DNA of 64,000 bases from Monarcha castaneiventris obscurior (taxonomy: Eukaryota > Chordata > Aves > Passeriformes > Monarchidae), in assembly GCA_026261815.1 (NCBI GenBank), contig JAMPIT010000258.1, forward strand, positions 16,262,501 to 16,326,500. Direction: 5' to 3'. Below, one piece after another: positions 1 to 11,060 of the stretch. The notes below the pieces were generated by a model that worked only from the letters and a program-made list of their open reading frames with translations, ran no database searches and had not been told where the DNA came from. Made by a program: the position numbers and the translations under genes. Positions within the stretch are counted from its first letter, which is position 1. Every line of letters begins with the position of its first letter.

Positions 1-639
1 AGTGGAGAGAAGAGAGGTTCTCCAGCAGGTACCTTGTCCTTCTCTCGTTGTGCATTGGCTTGGTTGGAAAGGCCTGTTGGCCCGTGATTTCACAGCAAGG
101 CAGGATTAGGCCCTCGAACAGTGGTTTTAAATGGTATGTCCCATTGGCCTACCCAGCTTGAAGTGCTGGGACTCTTCCTTATCACAGTCACCAGGCAGGC
201 TGACTTAGGCAGGTGTTGGATGCCTCAGGAGACCCCAGGCAGCCCGAGGAGGAGCCAGGGCCTCATCTGTGCTAACACCGGGCACGGCACCTGTGTGAAA
301 GGAAGGGGAAAGCCGAAGTGGCCACAGTTGCAACAACGAGACTAGCAAGTTCCAAAATAAAAGCCTGGCAATTGGGAGTAATTTTAACAAGGGCAATGTG
401 TCGTGGAGATGAGGCTCATCCCTTAAACAAGGGTTAACTGCCACAACAAACTCTTCGGGACAAGAGCAAAATCTCCATCTCTTGAAACCCTCAGGACCAT
501 GAGACTTTTTTGAAGGCACATTTTACTCGAACACAAATGATCTGGTTTAATGCCTTAGGACTGGATGGCGTTATACGGCCCTGTAATACGGAAGGTCAGG
601 CAGATGATTTAATGGTCTCTTCTGGCCTTAAGAGATGTT
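1..639. other. Intergenic left edge, no gene seen
   Basis: Mixed-composition sequence with only short frames. No homeobox exon is present, so the expected BARHL2 neighbour is not inside the window. Confidence 0.5.
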
Positions 640-1680
640 AACTTGCTCACTTTCCCGCCCGCCGATACCGATCCATGCCCCTCGGCCGCGGGAACGCGGT
701 GCGGTGCGATGTGGGTGGATGGCTGGACGGAGGGATGGATGGGTGGCTGGATGGCTGGATGGGTGGCTGGATGGCTGGATGGGTGGCTGGATGGGTGGCT
801 GGATGGCTGGATGGGTGGCTGGATGGGTGGCTGGGAAGCCCCGCCCTTGGAGGCTGCCGCTCGCCCTGATCTCAGCTGGGACCCGCCCGCCCAGCGCTGC
901 CCGGGCTCTCTGCGCCCACCGAGGAGCGTGGGCCGGGAGGAAGGGGCTCGGAGGCGTCTCCTTCCATCGCGGTGTCGCGGCGTCGTGGCAACTGCCCCCT
1001 TTGCCGTCTGTGGGGCGGGCAGAGCTGCCTGGCCGCCGCTGGGCACACGAGGGTTTCGGGATGGTGTGTGCAGCCGGGCGGGCGCCCGCCCTGTCGGACC
1101 TCGGGGCCTGGCGCGGGGTGCCCAAGCGCGGAGCAGAGCGCACCCCGGCCCTGCCCCGGGCCGCTGGGGCTCCCACCCGGAATGAGCCAGGCGGGGATGG
1201 CCCCTCGGCACGGTCTGCCCCAGGAACCCTGTCCCCATTCCCGAAGGACCAAGCCCCAGCGGGCGAGACCTCGTTTAGCATGGACCCTCCCTCCTGGCAG
1301 GGAGCGGGCAGTGGCCCTGAGGGTGCTGTTGCCGCTCCCGGGACGGGGAAGGGCTGTCCGTGCCACCCGCCCCCGCCAGCGCAGTGCCCGGCGCGGGGCG
1401 GTCCCGCCTCAAGGGGCAGTGAGCCCGCTGCCGAAGGGCCCTGCACGGAGACATGGGGAGCTGCCGGTGCCCCGGGCCGAGGGGGAGCCTCCGGCGGGGA
1501 GAATCCCAGGCGCCGCTGCCCACACCGCGAGGGTGGGCTGGCAGCCACGCCGCCGGGCAGCCCTGGCCACGGCACCTCTCATTGCCCTGGGCACCTCTAG
1601 GGCTGCCGGAGAGAGCCGTGGGGTCAGCAGGGGCTCCCCGAGCCCATCCTCACCCAGCGCTGCCAGGTAGCGCGAAGCGC
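640..1680. promoter_or_regulatory. CpG island 1
   Basis: About 1 kb of GC-rich, CpG-rich sequence (many GCGCGG, CGGGCG and CCCGGC words). Overlapping frames of 200-320 codons occur on both strands, as expected of GC-rich DNA where stop codons are rare. None carries a recognisable domain. By synteny it lies in the 5' flank of BARHL2, so it is best read as a developmental-gene CpG island or an unannotated non-coding RNA promoter. Confidence 0.7.
712..834 (+). repeat. G-rich minisatellite (GGAT/GGCT/GGGT units)
   Basis: About 120 bp made of four-base units GGAT, GGCT and GGGT arranged in higher-order blocks such as GGATGGCTGGATGGGTGGCT. G runs occur only on the plus strand. It lies at the left end of a strong CpG island. 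Open frames across it give repetitive WMGGW/WLDGW peptides on one strand and [10 protein letters not shown] on the other. These are products of the repeat, not evidence for a protein. Confidence 0.9.
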
Positions 1681-3339
1681 TGACACGTCTGCAGAAAGAG
1701 CGTTACGTTTACAGTGCTGGCACTGGAGGGACATTTACAACCAAACAGTTCGGATTCCTGAGGACGTTTCCTCTTCCAGCTGCTTTCTAAATATAGCGCA
1801 CGGCAATGCACTACCCAGCACCGTATCCTCGCTCTGGCACTTAAGGAAATTCAAAGTCAAGCTAGAGAAAAAATAAGTGGACATAAAAGCAAGACAATCT
1901 TAAGAAAAACAAAATTAGCATCGAGTATTTAAAATCCGCGTCTGCATTAAGGTTACCCGAATAGTGAGAAGGACCGACTATTCGTATTTTAAACCAGCTG
2001 TCTTTTCTATGGAGACAGTTGTTTGCCTCCTGACCCATCGATAGCTTATTAATACAATTTAATTCTGCAGTTGTTTCTGTTTAAAGAGTGTTTGGAGCGA
2101 ATTGTTTCTTTTGTTTATGATCAAACAAACGAGGTCTGGTAATCTTATGTTTTATCTTCCTAACATATGGAAAAGCTATTTATCCCAGCCAATCACAATA
2201 AAGTGAAGAAAACCCCATTTTATGGAAAGGTATATATCACAAGTTTGTTCATCATTAAAGATATGATTACCAGTGAAAACCCTCTGAAAGTGGCACATTT
2301 ATGATTCCAGGAACAGATGGGGACATCCATTTTCCTTGCAAATACTTTTGAAATTGCTCTACTGGTAGCAGTATAAAAATGATATACAGATGCCAGTGCC
2401 AACGAAGCCGGGACAAGAGGTCCAGATTTACACAGTAAAAGCTTCACATGCGCTCTGTCAGCTTTGATTGATCTGCGCTATACCTCAGAAACTTGTTGAC
2501 TGGGAAAGGAAACAGCGCAAATAATTCACTGCAACAAGGCAGATAATTCACCCGGCCAATCGCTCCGCTCCGCTCCTCCGGGCGGTGACATACGAGTCCT
2601 CCTGCCGCACAAAGAAGCATCATTCTCCAGCGCGAACAGCGGTCGGTGTCACGGAGGGGGGAAGAGGGGGAGAGAGAAAGAAAGGTGGGAGAAGTGAACA
2701 CAAAAGGAGAGGCGAGAAAGGAGAAGTTGCTTTTGGGCAATGGGCACAGCCGTCTACCTTTTCCGCGCTGAGCAGAGGCCGAGCCATTCAGCCTCAATTG
2801 TCATTATCATATTGATTAAGTTCATCAGAGAGCAATTTTAGGTTTAACGCCAGCGGATTGGGAGAGGGAGCAAAGAATTATCTAAGAAAAGCACAACATT
2901 CTTACCTCAGGGACGTTTCCCTGTTCCAGTTCATTGAGGGAGTTGATTAAGTTTAAATGAAGCAGACACTGGATAAAAGTAAGGGTATTGACCACTGGGC
3001 AGCGCGGTCTGCGCTTGAAAAGGCCTGATACATGCAGAAAAGCAAGATTTGCTAAATGCTCTAATCTTCAATCAAATCTTACATCAATACAGACAAAGTT
3101 TGGTAATGAGAGATTCAATGAAGCATGCGGGAGAAAGAATTAATCCTCTTGGTCTAAACTGGGTTCAACTTTGAAGCCTGCTCCGAAGGAAAGACAGTTA
3201 TCTAAATGCTAAATAAGAAACTTATTGTACTTTTCATGGCATGCTAATCTTTTGTCTATTTCATCTCTATTATTTGTATGCTTATAGGCGGCAGTTGTCA
3301 TGGTGATTATATCAAACCACTTCTGTGTGGATGGCTGCG
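1681..3339. other. Unique AT-rich spacer between CpG islands 1 and 2
   Basis: Non-repetitive, moderately AT-rich sequence, including stretches such as 2030-2190 with several TTAAT and AAACAAACG-type words that look like conserved non-coding DNA. A purine-rich part occurs at about 2646-2740. No gene is supported. Confidence 0.45.
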
Positions 3340-3500
3340 AGGAATCAGGGCCTCCCTCCAGCCGTCCGCCGGGGCCAGCCCGCCCGCCCGCTGCTTGCGC
3401 GCCCGCGGCAGCGCCCCGCACCCGCGGCCGGCCCCGCACCAGCCCCGCCGTTCTGCCCGCGGGGACACGGGCGGGGCAGGAATCGCCTCCCTGGCACGGG
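3340..3500. promoter_or_regulatory. CpG island 2 (small)
   Basis: A 160-bp GC-rich block (GCCCGCCCGCTGCTTGCGCG and similar) between AT-rich stretches. No coding evidence. Confidence 0.55.
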
Positions 3501-3588
3501 CAGCGTTTTGACAACACCGGCCCTTTCCTCCTCCTTTGCATCACCCAAACCACAGGGATCTCCCTCCATGAAGAGAAGAGGCACTTCT

Positions 3589-3632
3589 TTTTCCCCCTCT
3601 CTCTCTTTTCTTTTTATTTTTTTTTTTTTTTT
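3589..3632 (+). repeat. Pyrimidine tract with T run
   Basis: TTTCCCCCTCTCTCTCTTTT followed by a run of about 18 T. Simple-sequence DNA between two GC islands. Confidence 0.8.
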
Positions 3633-3779
3633 GGTGAGCTTGCCTTGATAAGCTTTTGATGTCACAAATCAAACACTCGCCAGGAGGTAGATAATGGGGA
3701 GTGTGATCTCCTCTATTTGTACATAGACAGCGCTTTTGCACCGGCGCTGCCTTGAACCAGTGTCCAATTCCCCTGGCTT

Positions 3780-4200
3780 TGTTGGACTGTGGCCGCCGCC
3801 CCCGGCCCCGAGCCCGGCTCCGCGGGAGGGGCCGCGCCGCTCCCCGCCCGGTCCCACCGGGAGCCGCGGCTGCCCCGGGCCGGGGCAGCCCCTGACGAGG
3901 GGAATTTAGATTCACGTTATGCAAATGCCGAGGTGAGTGCAGACACTCTAATCGCGAAAGGTTTGAAGAAAGAGAAGAGGGGCCGGGGGCAGGGGGCGGG
4001 AAGAGCGCAAGGATTTATCTTTTTTCTTTAACTGCACGGTGCTTGCACCTGAGGCAGGCAGGCGGCCCAAGGGCAGCGCTGCGGGACGGGCTGGGGGCAC
4101 CGGCCGCCCCGGCAGCCCACGCCCAGCAGCGCCTGGGAGAGCTATCGTGGCACGGGGTGGAAATTCCCAGGGTATCGATCCTAATTTCTGTCCCGGTACC
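3780..4200. promoter_or_regulatory. CpG island 3 with octamer motif
   Basis: A GC-rich block. Inside it, an AT-rich insert holds the octamer ATGCAAAT at 3919-3926, a consensus for POU-domain factors, followed by a donor-like GAG/GTGAGT near 3931. A GC-rich stretch with CGGGCC-type words continues to about 4150. It could be a promoter or enhancer of the homeobox neighbour or the first exon of a non-coding RNA; no protein is supported. Confidence 0.5.
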
Positions 4201-5279
4201 CGCGAGGCACGAACAGAGGTTTTTTTGCACAGCTCCTGAGGGGAAGGAACCAACTCAAATAGGTGGGTGCGGGATGGAGGGGGCCTTCCCCCGGCTTGTT
4301 CCCTGCGACATTATAATCTGAGCGCGCAACGGTGGCACCCGAGCTTTTATGTTTTTTACAAAAGTTGCCAAATTAAGGCCGGATTAGGGCTCCATTCAGG
4401 ATTTGTGGGCTCTTTAGAGGCTGGGAGCTGCCCGTATAGCCCGCTAGTGCTTATGAAAAGCTTAAAAAGTAATAAAAGGGGGAGTGATCCCGAGAGAAAG
4501 TAACATGTATAACTCTTATTAAAGGAGCAGCGAGCGGGGCTGTGAACTTGAATAACTGTTTGAACTTTAATTTGTTCATTAACAGGATTTGCCCCTGACT
4601 GTGAATGTTATTACTTCTCTTAAAAGCGAGGTGCAAATGCAAAGCCATAATGAAAGAGCCTGGCAAAAAGTTAAACGCCTCGTAATTACACTAGCCTCAT
4701 TGAAAACTTAAAGTAACACAAAAGTGAAGAAAACGGGAGCCGGGCTGATACTCTACCAGCGCCCCAGCCTTGCACAACGGTGGCGGTGAGCTCCGGGGCC
4801 CAGCTCCCGACCCTATCAAATCCCGATAGCTCCCGAAATCCGTATGCACAACCGTTGTGTTTAAAGAAGTTTAAGTCCCCACAAAACGTTAAAAGAAAAT
4901 TCCATGTTTTCCTCGGTGGGGGAAGCTTGGTTTATTCCTCTGACTGTCCTAAATCTTGAGTCAAACACTGTGTCTGAAGTCTGATCTAATCTGCATGTTT
5001 GTATCCTAAACAGGGCACATTAGCTCCTCTCTACCCCATCACACCGATAGGAGATAAAACTCTGGAGCATCGCAATAAAACAAACTACTCCTCCTCTCAG
5101 AAGGTATCTGACTTTGTACCAATGCGTTTGCCAGTTAGCTCCGCGCTGACTCTCGTTTCATCTGTCAGTTATCCCTTTCCCGGGCTTGTCAACTGCGTTT
5201 TCATAGATTCGCTTGTGATCTGCATCCTTCCTTAACAGGAACATGCAGCCAGGTCGCAATTAAATATACACATACACGA
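4200..5279. other. Unique spacer, candidate conserved non-coding DNA
   Basis: Contains GTTCATTAACAGG, GTAATTACAC (about 4682-4691) and other homeodomain-like words around 4500-4720. No repeat or coding frame was found. Conservation cannot be tested here. Confidence 0.4.
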
Positions 5280-5720
5280 GCTGTTAGCAAGATTCCGCCC
5301 TCCCATCCGCAGCCGAGCCGAGGAGATGATTGCCCTGTCACTTCTCCTTTAGACTTAAAGCGCCTTAAAATTGGCCGGCGGAGCCCCGCGTTCGGTAGCC
5401 CGGCGCTGGCTTTGTCCGCCTCCTCTGGCCCCGACGGCTCCTTTGAAGTCCCCCCTCGAGCGGCTCCCGGCGGCGCCGCGCCCGCCCCGCCCCGCACGGC
5501 CCCGCACCGCCGGCACCGTGCGCTCCTGCCCGCGGCTGCGGGGCTCCAGAATGGGTTTGGCCGTCCTGGGGGGCTCCCCACGCTGGGGAGACACGCCGAA
5601 AGCGGTGGACAAGAAATGCGGACGTGCCCCGGCAAGGCCCAGAGCTGCCGGACAAGCGAGGCTCTGCCAACACCGCCGGCAGCCGGCCCCTCCTCCGGCC
5701 GGCCGGATGTGCTTTCCAGC
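5280..5720. promoter_or_regulatory. CpG island 4
   Basis: About 440 bp of CpG-rich sequence with many overlapping frames on both strands. No frame shows a known domain or codon pattern. It probably belongs to the same multi-island regulatory block as its neighbours. Confidence 0.6.
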
Positions 5721-8059
5721 GTGGGTGCACAGGGAGACTCCCGATCGAAGCAGGTTCGCAGTCATCTTTAAGAACAGAGGAAAAGCAAGACGGCGCCTCA
5801 TTGAGGAAGCGAGTGTGAAAACCCTTCTACTAGTTTAAAATGCTTTCCTATTTCTGCAGCTGCCTAAACCATAAGGAGATTATACTATTTTAACACTAAC
5901 AACTGGAGCCGCTTCAATTAGACCACTATAACTAAACACCCTCTTTTATAAGTCTAATTATTTACTTTTTATGTTTTAAGCACCATTAAACTCATTAAAA
6001 GAAAAACAACAACCCACAAAACTGTTTAATCGAACTGGTCCACAGGAAAAAAAATACCATATTACTCACAAAGCAAATAACTTTAACTTCAACTCTATTT
6101 GCCAATTCTAGCGTGGACAGTCAGCACTGTCACCCCAGGGAAGATCTGAAAACCCGGCAAACCCAGCTACCATTTGAGAAGCAATAAATACAGTCTAGGC
6201 TTGACCAAGAAAACACCAGGCGGGACAGGGAAACCACTTTCTATACTTCAACTCCTCAGAATCGACTTGGAACTGGAAAAAAAAACTTGCTAAAATAGCC
6301 AGGTCCCACGACAGTAACATTTTAACCAAAAAACATACCCCCACCCTTCTTCTACACCTGTAGATGAAGCAGCAGGCTGGGCAGGGCATGAAGCATGGGT
6401 GGGGCGTGTTTCCTGCAAGAAACAGGACAAACCCACACAGTGCCATTCAGTGCCACATCTGAGGGGCCTTCAGATCACATCGTCCTGCCACTGTATCACA
6501 AAAACTCTGCACACAAGCGACAGGACAGTGATCTGACAGTGTCCTTGAAGGAAAAGTCCCAGCCTTCTCACCAAGCAGACGAAAAGCGTTCCTGGCAAGG
6601 GTTGCTAAGTAATGCATACCCAAGCTGTAATCTCGTCAGTAAATAGTACGAGAGCGTCCTGGGAATAGGAGCCTCACCTCGGCCTTGACATGGCCACACA
6701 CCAGTACAGGCTGCTGGGCTCTTATGGCTGTATTGTGGTGCAGCCACAGCATTTCTCCCAGGACCAGGGCAGGAACTACCCCTGTGTTGTTACTTCCCCC
6801 ACATCTAGCCTCTGACGACTGCTTTGGATTTGAAGGCAATTTGACATAACACAGATATATCCAAGGCTTCGTCAGGCATTGATTAAATTGTTCAACTTCA
6901 CCAAGTAGGCTTGATTAACTGCAAACTTGGAGCTGGATGTCACATTCCTAAGAGCACCACAAGCCTACCTATGAACAGAAAAGCCTACCTGCAGGCTGGT
7001 GGGAGGATGGCAAAACGGAGCCTGCAGGAGCACACTCCCCTCCCCTTCCAATCCCCCAGAGCCCTCTTGGGCTCAGAGGCTACTGAGGCTTCTCAGAGAG
7101 CAGCCGCTTATGGGAAAGCAACACCCTCGGAGGCTCATAGGCCCCAGGATGTGTCACCTGCTGGTCAAGAGCCCGTCAAAGTCAGAAAAGATTTTTTAAA
7201 ATGAGCAGGCATCTATTTGGCTCGCAGGAGGTGTTTTTCACCATAGGCAGGGCAGGGTGCTTACCGCTCCCAGCAAGGCTGGGGTGAGGGGTAGGTCTTG
7301 GGGGCTTGTTATCGGGGTACTTGATTGCTTTGCCATAGCTTCTCCAGGCTGGGGTGCGTTGGAAGATGCACCTTCTGGCTTCTGCTCCGGTATGTCTCTG
7401 GCACCCTCACCTTTAGAGACGACACGATGCTTTAAAATAAGCACTGGAAGATTAATCCTCTACGTATTTCTGATCATGTAATGCATGCAATTCGACCTGC
7501 AAGATATATGGATTGTAACACTTTTATAAATCAGCATTTTACACAACACATCCTGCTTCTGTGAGCTAACCTTGTCTTCAGAGCTGACAATTCCCAGCAC
7601 CATTGCTTTGAAGCATTGAAATAGTGAGATAGCAATCTACTCAGCCAGAATGTACCTCTCAAAATAAGTATACAAATACTGTACAATGCATCTCGAGTTG
7701 ATTTACAAAATAGTCAGGAGTTAAAATCTTGATACATTAGCAAAAATAACTAGACCTTTAAAGCCAAGAGGCCCTTAGGCTGTAGTGAAAAATCATTGAT
7801 GTAGGAAAAGCATCTGTATTTTGATGACAGTACTATCATACACAGGAAAAAAATCATAAAACTGTTTTTCCTTTCCCGTAGATAAACAATGAATGCGGAA
7901 AACCTTGCAATTTGCACCAGCTGCGTGAAATGCTTCCTAGTGAAGCATTTGCATTTTAACTTTCTGTTATTAGCGATCCAACTTTATATTGCCGCATGAA
8001 AACGACTGCTTCTTTTCAGAGAAAATAGAAAGAATGGTAACAAACAAAAGCAAGTCCCC
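5721..8059. other. Intergenic, no gene seen
   Basis: Mostly AT-rich with a mixed stretch at about 6350-7200. Short frames only. Nothing recognisable as a repeat family or exon. The segment at 7860-8040 is AT-rich and merges into the next CpG island. Confidence 0.5.
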
Positions 8060-8695
8060 GTCCGGCAGGGTCTGCAGCCTGCTCGGGGACTCCCTGCGCC
8101 CTGGGGCTGCGGCAGCCGCGGGCCCCCGGCGCGACGGGAGCGCTGCCCGCGGCACGGAGGGAGGGAGCCCCGCGGAGCCGCTCACCTGCGCGGCCAGGGC
8201 GGGACGGTGCCGGGCCCCGGCGTCGCGCTCAGCTACGGATTTACCCCAGCGCCCTCTGCGCCTACAGCCTTCTCATTTTTTTAACTAAAAGTACTAATGC
8301 ACTCGGTTGTATCATTATTTTTTTTAATGGAAAATTTTTTATTTCCACGCGGGAAATGCAGTCCGCAGGTATCGGTAGCAGCAGGAGGGCACCTGCGAGC
8401 ATCGCCGGCGCTACCTCGCCGCCGGCTCCAGCGCCGTGGCTGCCGGGCTAGGGTCCGCGGCCATCCGAGTCCCCGCTCCAGCTCACAGAGATAGAGATTT
8501 TTATCTATTTGGTAGGGATAATGAATCCATCTATCTCGTTAGCGATGCTCCCCAGCAGGTTGCGAGGGGACAAGGAGCGTGGCGGGGCGGCGATCTCCGC
8601 CTCAGCGCCGAGCGGCGGGGCTGGCGCTCGGCACGGGCTCGGCGGGCGCAGGGCAGGGCCGGGCGCGGGCGGCGGGGCGCGGTGGCGGCGGGCGG

Positions 8696-8758
8696 GAGCG
8701 GTACTTACAGTGCTGTGAGCGGTACTTACGGTGCTGTGAGCGGCACTCACGGTGCTGC
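8696..8758 (+). repeat. Three copies of a 21-bp repeat
   Basis: Three adjacent copies of GAGCGGTACTTACAGTGCTGT and close variants inside a CpG island. The first two copies carry CTTAC, which on the minus strand reads as the donor-like GTAAG. The third copy has CACTCAC instead. I know of no function for it. Confidence 0.85.
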
Positions 8759-8875
8759 GGAGCCGGGCCGGGCCGGGCCGAGGGACGCGGAACCAGCGCG
8801 GGCACCGCCGGGGCGCGGAGCCGCCGCCGCGCGGGAGCGGCGCCCCCTGGCGGCCGCGGGGGGAGGCGCCGCAGC

Positions 8876-8921
8876 GGTGCCGGTGCTGGTGCTGGTCCCG
8901 GTCCCGGTCCCGGTCCCCACC
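8876..8921 (+). repeat. Short hexamer tandem (CGGTGC/CGGTCC)
   Basis: Repeats of CGGTGC or TGGTGC change into four or so copies of CGGTCC inside the CpG island at 8.4-9.2 kb. A smaller GGCTC tandem follows at about 9163-9182. These are simple GC-rich tandems typical of island DNA. Confidence 0.8.
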
Positions 8922-9229
8922 GAGGCGGGCCCGTCCCGCGGCCCCCGGTGTCCTTCCCATGGGCGCCACTCGTGCCGCGCTCCTCTCGGGCAGTGGCGAT
9001 CAATTAGCGCCGCCAGGCCAATGGCCTCACGCCGCGCCGTGGGGGACGCGCGCATCGGGCCCGCACTGCCGCGCCCGCGGGCCCGCTGCTGCCCCCGGTG
9101 CCTGCTCCCCGCCGGGATCCGCGCCCGGGCACGGCCCCGCTCACCCGGCCCGGCCGCTTCCCTCGGCTCGGCTCGGCTCGGCTTTGCCCGCGCACGGAGC
9201 CGCCCGCTCCCCCCTCCCCCCGCATCTGG

Positions 9230-9420
9230 AATCTGCAATCAAGAGCCCAATTTTGTCATTTGGAAACACTAATTATCTAATCACGCCACGCTGCAGAGCG
9301 TACTTGTCTGCCCAATTAGCTAGGACAATTATTAAAATTCGGGGGCCTAATTATGTCTCAATTTAATGCTGGCAAACTCGCGCACAGCGCAGTAATTAAA
9401 ATCCTCCCCTCGCCTCTGCC
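9230..9420. promoter_or_regulatory. Cluster of homeodomain-type sites, candidate enhancer
   Basis: In under 200 bp there are TAATTATCTAATC (9270-9282), CAATTAG (9313-9319), CAATTATTA (9327-9335), CTAATTATG (9347-9355) and GTAATTAAAA (about 9392-9401). CAATTA-type words fit BarH-class homeodomains, and TAATC fits OTX/CRX. The sequence is non-repetitive and mixed in composition, like deeply conserved enhancers near developmental genes. Its placement upstream of the expected BARHL2 position suggests homeodomain control, perhaps autoregulation (inference). Confidence 0.5.
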
Positions 9421-9990
9421 TTTAGGGCAGCGGCTGATGGGACCTGTCAGGGGCCGCGCCGCGCCGAACCAGCCGAGCGGATTGTGCTACATGACCCCGC
9501 ATTGTTAAGTGTGTCAACATATTAACCTGAATTCCCTTCAGCCCCCGTAATCACATTTGGAAGGAGGAAGAAAAGGGGCTAAAACATGAAGCATTTTATT
9601 AAAAAAACATAAATTCTTTTTAATTAATGCTGTAAGAGATCTGACGCGGCTTGAGCTACCAAATGCTGCAAGTCATATAAGACTGGTGCTTCTAATTACC
9701 AGTAAAGGAAGGTTTGCTCTTCTCTGTTAAAAAGACTTCCCTCTCCTCTCATTTAAAGCAAATGATCTTTCTTTTGGGTAGTGTATTTTTTAAAACCCAG
9801 CTAGTTGGCTTCCAGTGATAAAGTTGATTACCAGTTTTTTGTTTGATGATGGAGCACAAGTGAATATTGACTTCTGCGAGAATCAAACAGACGGCCGGAG
9901 GCATAAATAAAACGGTCAGGATTTAACAGTTGAAAGAAGTTAATAAAGTTGAAAATTAAAAATCATAATATTGGGATAATTTCCAAATAT
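9420..9990. promoter_or_regulatory. AT-rich block with homeodomain motifs
   Basis: Contains TTTAATTAATG (about 9619-9629), TCTAATTACCAG (9691-9702) and further AATTA words between unique sequence. It could extend the cluster to its left. No coding frame is present. Confidence 0.35.
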
Positions 9991-10992
9991 TTATTTTTGC
10001 TCTGCTCTCAAATTTGATAGGAAGTCAGTGCTAAAACACAGAGCAGAAATAGAGTTAACCCTGTCATCTGCATTCCTGCCCAGTGTAGCACAGGCACCTG
10101 CCACGGACAAGAAGCCCTGAGCCCACATCCCTCAGCAGTGGTCACTGCAGGCAGAAGAGGCTCTCTGGCCTTGCTGGTAGAAGTAGTCCCTTTTAGCACG
10201 CCCCTTTCTGGCTGGAAAAACACAGCACTGAGGAAGGTGGTTCCTTAATCTCCACTTAGTGAGTTCTCTGGTGTTTGGGACTACAGAAACAAACCTTAAT
10301 TCCCTGGGCAGGGATGGCCTGTCTGATGTGTGGCAGGGAGGGGGAAAGGGGGCCTCTTCTCCCACAGTGAGTGCCCTACATCTTGGAAAAGGCCCCGCTC
10401 CCAGCCTTCTCAGATGCTAAACCGAAGTGCAAATCTGTGTTCTGGCTTGTTCCAGTGGCTGTCAGCATGTTTTCCTCTTGTCAGCAGCAATTGACTGGTC
10501 AGGTTCACCCTTGTACTGCAATTGTAACAGCTCATTGACAGACTAGTGACCCAGCCGGACCTGATAATGGAAAACTATTGATTTCTGTGAGCTCAGCAGT
10601 TCTAAAATGAATGCCCGATATAATGTCATCAGCTGTCTTGGACTCAGATATCCCCTGGACTTAGATAAAGAGACAATTGCCTATCCTGACAATTTACTCA
10701 CAAAAAATACACTGGATACAAACAATGAAGTGATCTCTCTCAGTTTTCCCCCTATCCCAATAAGCAAGGAGCAATCAATGCCCAGAAAAATGTCAAGAAA
10801 CCACAGCTCAGATGTGGTGGTGACTCCAGCTGTCCCATTAACCAAGGAGGCCTGTGACAGCCTCTCCAGGTTTTGACCCTTGCTACTGAAGAATAAGCAT
10901 GTAGGTGAGTGACACTGCACTCCAGAGCCATCCACCAGCCTCCGGAGAGCGAGTAACGCAACAGGCACAAAGGCTGCCAGGAGATGGAACCC

Positions 10993-11060
10993 AACAGGGA
11001 CAACAATTTACTCCCATGTACAGGAGAACAGGGACAACAATTTACCCCCATGTACAGGAG
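10993..11060 (+). repeat. 34-bp tandem duplication
   Basis: Two adjacent copies of a 34-bp unit starting AACAGGGACAACAATTTAC and ending at GTACAGGAG (10993-11026 and 11027-11060) differ at a single position. This indicates a recent local duplication in otherwise unique intergenic sequence. Confidence 0.9.

Larger units (their letters stand above)
8060..9220. promoter_or_regulatory. CpG islands 5 and 6
   Basis: Two GC-rich blocks (8060-8250 and 8400-9220) split by a short T-rich segment near 8280-8345. The larger holds the 21-bp triplicate and hexamer tandems. A frame of 278 codons runs across it on the plus strand and others overlap it on the minus strand, all low-complexity Arg/Ala/Pro/Gly without a domain. 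The right edge abuts the homeodomain-motif cluster at 9.23-9.42 kb. Confidence 0.65.

Noticed and set aside
640..1680. Long overlapping open frames up to 321 codons on both strands
   Set aside because: They lie in GC-rich island DNA and a minisatellite where stops are rare. Several frames are open at once and none has a domain or a plausible codon pattern.
8436..9272. 278-codon plus-strand frame rich in Arg, Ala, Pro and Gly
   Set aside because: Low-complexity translation of a CpG island, with competing frames on the other strand and no recognisable motif.
1..10000. BARHL2 or another homeobox gene
   Set aside because: No frame contains a homeodomain signature such as the WFQNRR/WYQNRR helix. 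The gene is only inferred to lie outside the window.
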